DNA of 64,000 nt from NCBI GenBank assembly GCA_030710605.1, contig CP092863.1, positions 137,486,994 to 137,550,993 of the forward strand. Direction: 5' to 3'. Of the stretch, positions 41,350-52,550 are shown in pieces; position 1 is the first letter of the stretch; each line of letters opens with the position of its first letter. The stretch is from Cordylochernes scorpioides (lineage: Eukaryota; Arthropoda; Arachnida; Pseudoscorpiones; Chernetidae). The position numbers and the translations under genes were made by a program. The notes below the pieces were generated by a model. It was not told the origin of the DNA and did not search any database. It was given only the letters and a program-made list of their open reading frames with translations.

Positions 41350-42260
41350 TAATTTTAAATAAAATAATATTTTAATATAACATATATATATAATATTATG
41401 ATCGAATATAATTGATATATATAGTTAAGTAGTAGAGATAGAAAAGATATATTTTAAGAAATGATAGGTAACATAATACAAGAACGTGTGTGTCGAGAGA
41501 AGGCGGCCTAGCAGCGGGTAAACACGGTTGCCATAGTAACCACTCTGTCAATAAAACAGGATGGTGGTGTTACGCGCCCTTGAGTTGGCGGGTGAAAAAT
41601 GATTTTTAAAATGTCCACCTCCTTCAACTGGTGTGAGACAACAAAACACTTTCTTTTTCCACCTGTAGATGGCGCATATTGTTGTTATTCGTTTATTGTT
41701 TTGTATTCATTAGGATTATGTAATGAGGTTTTTTTTTTCAGAAATATTGTAAGATTGTTATTGTTTATAAGGTTGTCCTAAAAGTTCGTGTTTTTCTTAA
41801 AACGTTGTTTTCCTTATTACTGTTATCAATTTTCTTTACGCATACAATATTGAGAAAAATCCTTATATTTATAAAATTTTAGTTTAAAATAAAGAGGAGA
41901 GTGTTTCCTTAGAAGTCATGTGTAAACATGTAATATATATTTACTTGAAGTTACCATGATTATCATGGGGTTTGTAGAGTATGTAAACGAGGAAGCTGTG
42001 AGACAAGATGTCATTTAGTGAGTGAAATCTAAGGCATTCCTATGGATCGAGGTCACCAGGATCTACCAATAAATGTGTTCATGGCATTCCTCAGCTGACC
42101 TCGTTGCTGATTGGTTCATTAAGTGGGAATCCTGTTGTGGCGTTTCCCCCATTCAGCTGTCTCTTTATATGGACATGGTTCCCCCCTAGAGCCTCCTCCT
42201 GGTGGAGTAACCGACTACCCACCTTCCAACATATTTTATACTTTTATTTGAGTATCCCAA
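41350..42260. other. No gene recognised
   Basis: Includes GGTTGCCATAGTAACC (41527-41542), a perfect 16-bp palindrome resembling an X-box-like site. A moderately GC-rich stretch lies at 41940-42235. The 60-codon frame at 41599-41781 has no recognised motif. Confidence 0.4.
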
Positions 42261-42262
42261 TA

Positions 42263-42556
42263 CAGTAGAACCTCCCTTTAGCGGACACATCTACACAAAG
42301 GACAGTTTTCATTTGCAAAATTACAATTTTTACTATTTAGTAACTCTCTGGTAATAGGAAATCTCTCCCTAAAGGACACTTTGGCTCTGTAACTAGGTGT
42401 TGTCCTTTACAGAGAGGTAGATCTACTGTAGCAACTTTCTGGTAATAGGACACCCTCCCTAAAGGACACTTTGGCTCTGTAACTAGGTGTTGTCCTTTAC
42501 AGAGAGGTAGTTCTACTGTAGCAACTCTCTGGTAATAGGACACCTCTTCCTAAAGA
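42263..42556. mobile_element. Pogo/Tigger-like element with repeated right end
   Basis: CAGTAGAACCTCCCTTTAGC after TA at the left. The right-end block CTCTCCCTAAAGGACACTTT ... GAGAGGTAG(T/A)TCTACTG TA occurs at 42429 and 42518. A further partial copy follows to 42556. The same pattern is seen at 2814-3085. Confidence 0.75.
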
Positions 42557-42656
42557 GGATACTTTGAAATTTACAAACTTCTTTCTGATATTGACCGATA
42601 AAAGCGTTCTCTACTTATATAACCAGTTTAGATTTCACAGTAACTAACTCAAAATA

Positions 42657-43157
42657 TACACCCATGAACGAAACTTAAGGAGGTTGTACCTTTTAGCATG
42701 TATATCGGAACAATAAATCTGAAAGATATTTGATACACAGTGACCTTTATTGAAAACACAGGAGATAACCAAGTGTGAACAAAACTTAAGGAAGTTGTAC
42801 CTTTTAGCATGTATATTGGGATTCAAACAATAACTCTGAAAGATATTACAGTGACCTTTATTGAAGACGCACGAGATAACCAATTGTGAACAAAACTTAA
42901 GGAAGTTGTACCTTTTAGCATGTATATTGGGATTCAAACAATAACTCTGAAAGATATTACAGTGACCTGTAAGTTTTGTGAACAAAACTTAAGGAAGTTG
43001 TATCTTTCAGCATGTATATCGGGATCGGGACAATAACTCTGAAAGAAATTTGATACATAGCGACCTTTGCCAAGTGTGAACAGACTCTGTCTCCTTGAAA
43101 AAACAGACGACGGGCGTCATCAAAATATGAAATTTCCTTAAGTTTGGTCCAGGATTG
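42657..43157. mobile_element. Family M MITE, about four rearranged units
   Basis: CACCCATGAACGAAACTTAA at the left. Units carry a GATACACAGTGACC insertion variant. The tail GACGACGGGCGTCATCAAAA is followed by the eroded end CCTTAAGTTTGGTCCAGGATTG. Unit lengths vary because of small indels. Confidence 0.75.
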
Positions 43158-43504
43158 TATTTTCATTCCTTTTGGTCCCTGCTATTCTCTAAATGTAAAA
43201 AGTATTATTTTTTTCAAAAATATAGTTCGAATTTAGCAAAGAATATTTTTAATATAGCTATAAGAAAATGAAAATTTGTATTGGGTGATAAGAGAACTGT
43301 GGTAAAATTAGATTAGGCAAGGATTATGTAATGGAGCTATAGGATGTGTGTAAAAACTGAAAGATAAAATTACTTATTCACAAGAGCTTTTGTATTTAAA
43401 TCACTAATTGCAATTTTTTTTCTGTCAACTTTTAATGGCGAGTATCGGCAGCAAATGGCCGTTTTTATCTGTTGGTAAGAGTCTTGCCAAACTCCATACG
43501 TCTT

Positions 43505-44800
43505 GACATTTTGTGTTTCAAAGGTCGTGTTTCAAAACCCTGTTTTAAAACCATGTTTGGAAGCCTTTGTTTTCAAAACTAAAGTTTCAAATCTATTGTT
43601 TTCTCAAAACAAAATTTTTTTTAAAGCCGTTTTCGAAACCAATGTTTCAAAATCTACATTTTTAAAAACACAATGTTTCAAAACCATTGTTTTCAAAACA
43701 CAATGTTTCAAATCCATTGTTTTTAAAACCATGTTTGGAAGCCATTGTTTTTAAAACTAAAGTTTTAAATCCATTGTTTTCAAAACACAATGTTTCAAAT
43801 CCATTGTTTTTAAAACCATGTTTGGAAGTCATTGTTTTTTAAACTAAAGTTTTAAATCCATTGTTTTCAAAATTGTTTCAAATCCATTGTTTTCAAGACT
43901 AAAGTTTAAATAAAAGCCATTATTTTCAAACCCAAGTTTCAAATTCATTGTTTTCTCAAATCTATTGTTTTCTCAAAACAAATTTTTTTTTAAAGCCGTT
44001 TTCGAAACCAATGTTTCAAAATCTACATTTTTAAAAACACAATGTTTCAAAACCATTGTTTTCAAAACACAATGTTTCAAATCCATTGTTTTTAAACCAT
44101 GTTTGGAAGCCATTGTTTTTAAAACTAAAGTTTTAAATCCATTGTTTTCAAAACACAATGTTTCAAATCCATTGTTTTAAAAACTAAAGTTTCAAATCCA
44201 TTGTTTTCAAAACACAATGTTTCAAATCCATTGTTTTTAAAACCATGTTTGGAAGCCATTGTTTTTTAAACTAAAGTTTTAAATCCATTGTTTTCAAAAT
44301 TGTTTCAAATCCATTGTTTTCAAGACTAAAGTTTAAATAAAAGCCATTATTTTCAAACCCAAGTTTCAAATTCATTGTTTTCAAGACTAAAGTTTTAAAA
44401 AAAGTCATTGTTTTCAAACCCAAGTTTTAAATCTATTTTTTTCAAGACTAAAGTTTCAAACCCATTGTTTTAAAAACAAATGTTTCAAAGCCATTGTTTT
44501 CAAAACACAATGTTTCAAGTTCATTGTTTTCAAAACACTTGCTTCTAAGCCACTGTTTTCAAAACTAAAGTTTCAAAGACATTGTTTTCAAATCCAAGTT
44601 TTAAATCAATTGTTTCAAAACTTAAAGATTCAAATCCATTCTTTCAAACCCGAAGTTTCAATACCATTGTTTTCAAGAGCCATGGTAAAATGCTCATGCT
44701 TCAGAGCCATTGTCTTAAAATCCCATATTTCGAAGTCATTGTTGAAGAAGCCACTGTTCTTAAAACGATTGTTTTAAAAGATTCTATTTCATAACTATTA
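43505..44800. repeat. Low-complexity satellite, 'cattgttttcaaa' type
   Basis: Irregular units of about 25-30 bp of the form TTTCAAATCCATTGTTTTCA, AAACACAATG or AACTAAAG. A higher-order block (CAAAACAAATTTTTTTTAAA, CGTTTTCGAAACCAATG and onward) starting near 43602 recurs about 370 bp later near 43972. Short open frames on both strands have the same repeated composition and are not genes. Confidence 0.85.
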
Positions 44801-45540
44801 TTTCCACAGTATCCATATTTTAAAGTATTTTTTCATAACTAATTTTATAAAATACTTTATATCCAGGAGCTCATGCTCAAAACCCCATGAGATCTCCAAA
44901 AGCTATATATTTTAAAATCTTATATATTTCTAAATTTATATCTAAATAGTATTTCTTTTAATGATATATATTTAAATTTAGAAAGAATTCTGAATATAGT
45001 ATTAAAATAAAAATCCTGAAAACATTTTTCATAATCATATAACTGTTTAGAAAACACACCAAAAAAGGTTTTTTTAATGAATATAACAATTTTTTATTTT
45101 TATATGTTCAAAACTATTTTGAAAGCGTCAAATTATTCTTAATCAAATAATATGTATATATATTTCAATGACAAAAAAAAAAGAATGAAAATGAAAAATA
45201 TCAACACAAATTTCTATAGTTCGTTATATAGATTTATATAACTAGATATTTTCAACTATATAAAAATACTTATACAAAATAAAGAATAAAATAAAGGAGA
45301 ATATCGCTATTTTAACATTAAAAGTTAATAAAAAAGATATAAGTGAATTTTAAAAAGCGTCACAATATATAGTGATGTTTTTTTCATTAGGTTCGACTAT
45401 ATTTTGTCATCAAATTGTCTTTTCCTTCACATCTGGTATAGCTGATTGGCGTGTATTAAATCCTGATGGGAATTTAATACCATCCAAGAAATTTAAAGAG
45501 AAAAGTTGAAAATGATATTTAGTGAGATACCGAGATATAT
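44800..45540. other. No feature recognised
   Basis: AT-rich DNA with no supportable structure. Confidence 0.5.
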
Positions 45541-45850
45541 TAAGAAAAAGGCATCTCCTTATTGTGCAACTGAAAGTTGCTGATGGCTTGCGCCATCTAT
45601 TGGAATAAATATCAACTATTCTCGTAGATTTTTAATTATTCCAGAATTGGCCAAATACCCATTCTTGATTAATCAAGAAAAGCTAACCACGGACGCGTTT
45701 CGGGCTGTTGGCCCTCATCAGCGTGGTGCAAGCTGTATCTCAACGACCAAAAAAACTGGTCCTTCAGGCATCCTAATGCCTGATGCCTTTTTCTTAATTT
45801 ATGCACCTTATCCCAGTACAATATCACATTTGTACTATTTTTCCCACCGA
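45540..45850 (-). mobile_element. Family H repeat with complete hammerhead
   Basis: Read from the minus strand: AAGGCATCAGGCATTAGGAT, GACCAGTTTTTTTGGTCGTT, GAGATACAGCTTGCACCACG, the ribozyme, GTGGTTAGCTTTTCTTGATT, TTTGGCCAATTCTGG and TTTATTCCAATAGATGGCGC. It ends in GCAACTTTCAGTTGCAC. This matches 9058-9330 in the other orientation. No coding region is present. Confidence 0.7.
45687..45726 (-). ncRNA. Hammerhead ribozyme, complete
   Basis: Minus strand: stem I CCACG, core CTGATGA, stem II GGGC-CAACA-GCCC (perfect 4 bp), GAAAC, GCGTC with GTC cleavage triplet, stem I CGTGG (perfect 5 bp). ACGCGT at the stem III position is self-complementary. Penelope-type hammerheads with such short stem III are known to work better as dimers. 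All conserved core bases are present. It is the cleanest copy in the window. Confidence 0.85.
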
Positions 45851-46029
45851 GATATATATCAACCTTCAATACCGAATCTGTTAGATTTCAGAAATGGTCA
45901 ATAGATGGCACTCAACTTCTATGTGTTGGAAATAGCTCATTTTACTGCTGGAAGAATTGATATTAGTTTAACGTTACATATGATGAGTCAAGTCCTACCA
46001 TAATTTCTCATAAAGAGGTCAGTGTGTGT

Positions 46030-46256
46030 GTGTGTGTCTTCAATAAAGGCCACTGTAATATCTTTCAGAGTTATTGTCTGAATCACGATATACATGCTGA
46101 AAGGTACAACTTCCTTAAGTTGTGTCCATGAGTGTATACACACTTGGTTATCTCGTGTGTCTTCAATAAAGGTCACTGTAATATCTTTCAGAGTTATTGT
46201 CTGAATCCCGATATACATGCTAAAAGGTACAACTTCCTTAAGTGTGTGTGTGTGTG
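46030..46256. mobile_element. Family M MITE, two units bounded by (GT)n
   Basis: Two 111-bp-type units are separated by an internal terminus TTGTGTCCATGAGTGTATAC. Each outer edge is replaced by a GTGTGTGT run (46020-46037 and 46243-46257), so the true ends are lost. Confidence 0.75.
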
Positions 46257-46614
46257 TAAATGGGAAAATAAATTGCAGTGTCAAATAATGAGTAGTTCAC
46301 GATTACATAAAGCGCTGAAGAATTCTATTACTCTATTTGTAAATAAAAAAAATAACAAATAAAATAATGAAGATTAAATTATCGTAAAGATAGAGGCTGC
46401 CTAGCCGGCGGCTTTCATATTTCTTGAAAAAATAGATACTTCGGCCAGTAAAAGGTTTTATTTTCTTAACGTGTCAATAAAAACCTTTTGTCTTCGTCAG
46501 GAGAAATAAATAAAAAATAAAGCATTTGGCAAGGCGTTAAAATTTGAAGATTGAATTGGGTAATAAAAATGATGAAAAAGGTCTTTTATTCCAATATTTG
46601 TAAATAATAAATAT

Positions 46615-46987
46615 TGACACGTGGAAAATTAGATGTCCCTATAGACGATACGACGACAAAGCCGCTCTTCACGCCGCAAGAAAAAGGACGCAAAGGTACT
46701 AGGGACAAAGTTCCAATGCTTCGATGAAATCCTTGGCAGAAGCACGTCAGATCCATGTCAGTATCTACAATAATTGCTAGCTGTGGGTCACAGCTCCCAA
46801 AGGGAAGGAGCTATGTAACAAAGTATTTATTTATTAGAAGAGTATTATTTTTATGTTTATATTTTGTTATACTCTGTACACTTCTCTCATTGCTTATATT
46901 TTGTTTATCACTCATAGTTTGTTCTTGCCTTAAATAAATTGCTGTGTCACCACGCCTAAGTTGTCTTCCCTAATTTTCCACGTGGCA
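46615..46987 (+). mobile_element. Solo LTR, 373 bp, with 4-bp target duplication
   Basis: Starts TGACACGTGGAAAATTAG and ends CTAATTTTCCACGTGGCA, so the TG...CA ends lie in an 18-bp inverted repeat with one mismatch. ATAT flanks both sides (46611-46614, 46988-46991). TTAAATAAATT near 46930 is a polyadenylation signal. The internal region is absent, as expected for a recombined solo LTR. The superfamily is not determined. A partial relative lies at 12285-12437. Confidence 0.8.
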
Positions 46988-46991
46988 ATAT

Positions 46992-49900
46992 ATTGAATTT
47001 AGTTTTTATTTCTTTCCTTAGATAGAGTAAATTATTCACAACCTTAAGTTGTGCTGATTCATGATCAAAAAGGTATTTCAAAAACATAAAACAATCTTCA
47101 GTTGCTGGTGCATAATAGAAAAGTCTTTAATAAATATATAAATCTAGAATAATATATCAATTACAAGTTAAATAGAAAATATTAATACTCTATCGTTGAA
47201 AATGGAATAAAATTATTTCATTTAAAAATGCCAAACTTCCTATTTAACTAGAAGTTATCCGAGCAAAAAAAAAAAGAGATAATACCAATAATAAAGACAG
47301 AGTTAAGTTTATTAGTTTGAAATAACATCAGTTACAGCATTATATAAAAAGATTTACACATCTCTTAACAATTTACAAACCTAACACTCAATCTAAAATG
47401 ATGAAATAAGGGGATTATGCCAAATGGAAAATTAAGCATATTGCCTGAAGCCTTTTACCATTAGAATTTAAACGTAAGCCTTTTATGTAAATGTAGAAAA
47501 CGAATGCATTATCCTTGAATAATTTACAATAGGTCCTCTAATTGTAAGATCCACTATATTTTCACAGAAGGTTCTTCTGTAAATGTTTGATTTGATACTT
47601 TTGTTTATATAAATATATTGCCATTTCGAAAATATATAAATAAACTTTTATTATCTTCATAAAATCTCGAAATTTTTAAATATGTGTCTGATGATATTTA
47701 TTCATGTGAATATTATAAATATTTAAAACAATAATTTTTATATTTTATATATATAAACCGTTTTAAATGCGTTTATATATAATATATATAAAAAGGTATT
47801 TAAAAATGTATTATAACACATTTATATCGTAAATAAAGTATATGTATAAATAATTAATTTAAATTATTTAATGTTTTTGACCATCTGTTGTTTAAAAAAT
47901 AATAATTCGTATAATATAGATATTATTATATTTATATTGCAGAATATAAAAAATGATTTTATAATAACTTTCTAAATTTTAATACATTTTGTTCATTTAA
48001 ATACACGCATAAAGAAAGATTACAAAGATAATAACTGAAATTTTGAAGAATAAATGTAAGCAGAATATTTATTCGAATAATATATGCCCCAATATTATAA
48101 ATGATTAATATATTTTGACATTCGATAATTGTACTTTTAAAATATTAATTCATCTAAAAAAATGTAGAAAGATAATATTAAGATATATATAATATTTTTA
48201 TATATATTGTATAAAATAAAATTTTAAAAATATATATGATTGATCCATTCAAGTTATATAAAATGTAGATTCGTTTATAAGTACTGAGAATGTTTATATT
48301 TTAAAAAATGTGTTATGTATATTTTCTACATCTATTAATAATTTTACATATTATAAATTGTATGGGTATTGTATAGTATATTCTTAATAAATATAAATTT
48401 ATTTTATTTACGATATATGTTATTACTTTTGATAACCATTTATGAACCAAAAAAAAAAGATGTTAACAATAATTTAAAACGTTTTAAAATTAGAGACATT
48501 AAAGAAATGTTATTTTTTTCTAAATTGAAAATACGACCGTTTAAAAATTATGGTTAAAAAATTTCAGGAAGAAGGATTTATAATAATTTGTATATTTATT
48601 CAAAATTTTCTCTTTTCACTTTTTTGATAATTTTAAGATTTTTCTATAATATGAAATTTATAATATAGCGTCGAAATATTAAATTTTTATAGACAATAAT
48701 ATTAGCATTTATGTGTATATATATTATGAAAATAGTCTTCGTTCAAACATATCTATATAGTTAAAGTTTTTAAAATTTCAAAATATGAAACAGATTGATA
48801 ATTAGGTTTGATATTTTTATATTAATTAAATTCCTGTATATAATAACCCAAAAGATCGAAAGTTCTTTATAAATAAAGGAATCTCTATTCATGATAAAAT
48901 TGTGAAAAGTTTTAAAATTACAAATATTTTCTCACAATGATATAAAGTCGCTATTTTATTAAGCCCGTTGAAGAGGATTATCACTTGAAAGCTAGCGTTT
49001 TTCAATAAAAAGAAACTCATTGTGAGAAAATATTTGTAATTTTAAAAATATAGGAATATATAAAACGCGCATTGCTGAAAAAAAAAAAGATTTTTTTTAC
49101 AATAAGTTAATTTTATAAAATATACTTAAATTATACTTACTTTTAAATTTTTAAAAATATATTAAGTGGCTTGCCTAAATGAACAAATAAAAATAAATAT
49201 TTATCACAATTAGGTTCAAAATTTTTAAAAATATATTTTCCTTACAGACGAGAGAAGTGGTGTGTACCTCGAAAAAAAAAGGGGAGCGTGTTAACAGGAA
49301 GAAAAGTATGATGAAATGTGATGGAGCAGACGCGCTTAATTCTTGACCAACCGAAGAAAAGCGCGGGTAGCCACGTGATCTAATGGAAGTTTGATTGAAT
49401 TCAGCCCTTGACATGATAAATGGCTTGTTGAGTAACCAGGAAATTCAGGGAGGGGTGCTTTTTTAATTACTTCCGAAAGTACAAAATACTCTGAGACGTA
49501 CTCTTAGATATTATCTTTTATATTTATAGTATTCAAATTTTATTTAAGATATCTTGTTTTGAAATACGATATTAAATATTTCGAATTTATATCTATATTT
49601 TATTCTCACTTTATATATATATCAAAAGTATCCTTTGAAAGATTTTTTTAAAGTTTTGAATGTATGGTCAAAATTATTATAGCATGCTTATTTATTTGTA
49701 AAATTTACGAAACCCTTAATAATGCAGAAAAATTATGGTAAAGTAAAAATAATATAACTATTCCAGTATTATTTAATAGAACTTCCCATGATAGTTCAGG
49801 TCTCTCCTTGAGGAAGTCTTTAATTGGAAGCTGGATTAGATAAACAAATGTCTTCTTTTTTAAAAAGTGGTCGTTCTGCGAGGTAGTCTTTTATGGGAAG

Positions 49901-51042
49901 TTTTTAGTCTTTTTTTCCGTGTTTGCATTTAACTCTTATCTTCTAATTTTGTGTCAAAATATTTAAAAATAAAATCCTGCCTTTAATATTTCTATAAACG
50001 AAATTCCCATAATTGCATATTGATTCTAACGCTATTCAAATTCTATTGTGAATACAGCCAATATAGACATTCAAGCAGAATTCAGCCTAATATTAAAAAG
50101 ACTGGATTCCATTAAGCTTCAAGGATATGACGATGACTTCAGAGAAATAAAGTGATGAAGAGCTCTAAAAGAAAAGTATAGGGGTGAACTACAAACCTGA
50201 CCTTAAAACGACACCATCTTTTTTAGTCTTTGTCAATTCTCTATCAACCAGTTTGACAGCTTCGTGTTTAGCCAGTATTATACAACATCTTACCTTCCTC
50301 TTCTCCCGTGATTTGTTTGCATTGATGTCTTATGTAAATAGGATCGTTTGAAAATAGGTTGTTTCCTAGAGGTCACTAAGCGGGTTTACGACGCCAATTT
50401 GTACGATGTCTTTATAAATTTATTTGAATCTTGAAGTGAACAGGTTTTAGGTAGCCAAAGAGATTGATAATACCTAACTATTATGACTATATAACCAGGC
50501 CGAACAGTAAATAAACTATTAAATAATAATAATGAGAATGGAAAACCTAGATTTAAGAAAAAGATAGGCCAAACTAGTTTGTAAGAATAACAATTCAATA
50601 TATATCAATAGCATAAAGCTAGGTCAGTAGCTAGCTTATCCATGGCATCAATTTTTCCAATTATCTTCATTACGTTTGACCTCTGCATTTTTTTTGGGGG
50701 TATTTTCAGAAGTAGAATTTCCTTTTTTTTTTTTTGAATGGTAAAATAAGTAATGCTCTCTTGGAAAATAGATACTGAAAAAAGAATAAAAAATTAAAAT
50801 AAAGTACATATTTAAAAAATGAGATGATGAAAGAAAATATGTTCTTTTTATCGAGAGAAAATCAAGAGCTAGAATCCAAGTAGGAGCAAAAATGATAAAC
50901 GATTAAGGTAAATCGATATGAAGGAAAAGTGAAATCGTAGTGAATGTATGATAGAAAGATTGGAATACATGGAAGTCACTAGGTGTGAAAAGAATAGAAG
51001 AGCATATAAACAATAGTAATGAAGGGGATGTATATATATATA
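46992..51042. other. Long featureless AT-rich stretch
   Basis: I see no gene or known element here. One 30-bp perfect inverted repeat (48911-48940 facing 49017-49046, containing AATATTTTCTCACAATGA) encloses a family I-like CACTTGAAAGCTAGCG motif. A family I-like GAGGAAGTCTTTAATTGG lies near 49816. Frames such as 48369-48557 and 50386-50598 are compositionally ordinary AT-rich noise. Confidence 0.5.
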
Positions 51043-52550
51043 TATTGCGTATGATATTGTTTTTTACAGCACAATACAACAATGTTGGCAAGGGATGTGA
51101 AAGGTACAAAGGAAACAGGTAGGGCGATCGAGGAAATGGAAGCAAAGAGCTATGAAGGATGAGGAGGTAGGCATCCGGTGAAATTGAAAGCTGCCACAGT
51201 CCAGATGGAAGGAAGGAAGGAAGAGTCCAGCTGATGGATGACTCTTGCCCAACAAGGCTGAGGCCCATCCAGCTGTCCAGCTGTCTAGACTCGACCATCT
51301 CTACGGGAGGCCAGAATTCCAAGACGGGCATTGCTACAGATGGAATCAACTAACTAATCTACAGAAAATCTAGGGGAGTATCTTATAAGTCACGTTTACA
51401 ATTAAAAATAATTATTCCTACGTATGTGTGATTACATGATGTCATGAAGATTCGTTGTGTTTTCCATAATTTGTTAAGGATTGTGGTATAAATTCTGCCT
51501 AGTGGCCATCCATCCAAGAAAGAAGATATTCTAACGCTGTATATTGCATATGGTACCAGTTGGGAAGATCCTTATTCCGCCTTCAAGTTTGATTTGTCTA
51601 GTATACCCCGTTTAGACGGTACAAGCACGAGGCATCTCCACTGGGCAAGTTGAAATTGATGATCTTCCCCTGATCTCTCAGGAAAGGCTCTGAAAAGCCG
51701 TCAGTGAGGCTAAAGAATCCCTCCTTCAGTTCAATGCAGCTTTGGATTATAAGACCATCTATGGATGGATAAGAATTCCTAGGTGGAAAGATTGTCGAGA
51801 ACTTGAGACTGATTTAAAGATTTTAAAGTAAGATCTTAATAACGAGAGAGAGAGAAAGATTTAAACCAGAATCGAGGTTGTTAATTCAACTTTGGGTTAT
51901 AAGACCGTTTAGAGTTGGAAATAAATCCCTAGGTGGAAAGACTGTCGGGAACTTGAGACTGGTTTAAAGATTTTAAAGTGAGATTATAATAGCGAGAGAG
52001 AGAGACAGAGAATGTTAAACCAGAATCAAGGTTGTTAATTCATCTTTGGGTTGTAAGACCGGTTAGAAAGGGCTTAAGCGCCTAGTTAGTCCATAAGTCA
52101 TTATGCCATAAATACTGAAGGTACATTACAAAGTGCAGAATACGCATGTATATATTTTATCTATGATAATATAGTCCTATTTGACCTTTCTTTAATCAAT
52201 AATCTCGTTCTCGATTACTTGCATATAAGATTATGCCAAGCCCTTTCTTTCTTTTCCTTCTTATTTGATACATTGTAAATAACATTACTGATTATTGCTG
52301 CTATTACTGTTATTCCTGTATATACCCTTTCTACTCGGAGAATCTGTATAAGATCAAAAGGTCTAATAAACCTTTTTGTTGTTTCTGTTATAAATAATAT
52401 ATCTTATGCATAGCATCAAATGATAATTTTATGAACCCCACCGGTGCACAGAGGAGGCCCTGGAGTGGATTCGTCACCTCGACATTCCACTCTAGAGAAA
52501 CTTGCCAACATTGTTGTATTGTGCTGTAAAAAACAATATCATACGCAATA
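51043..52550. mobile_element. 1.5-kb element with perfect 50-bp inverted ends
   Basis: 51043-51092 and 52501-52550 are perfect reverse complements (TATTGCGTATGATATTGTTT ... ATACAACAATGTTGGCAAG). The left flank is a TA run and the right an AAAT run, so no target duplication can be read. The inside is less AT-rich. It contains three diverged tandem copies of about 150 bp at 51730-52070 (AAAGACTGTCGGGAACTTGA, GCGAGAGAGAGAGA). A family A-like hairpin plus AATAAA is at about 52335-52370. No transposase is recognised. Confidence 0.7.

Noticed and set aside
46440..46505. CTGACGAAGAC on the minus strand near 46497
   Set aside because: No GAAA block at a workable distance and no stems; core-like text alone is insufficient.
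50903..51349. 148-codon minus-strand frame
   Set aside because: It crosses the left inverted end of the 51043-52550 element and has a low-complexity C-terminal half; no domain is recognised.
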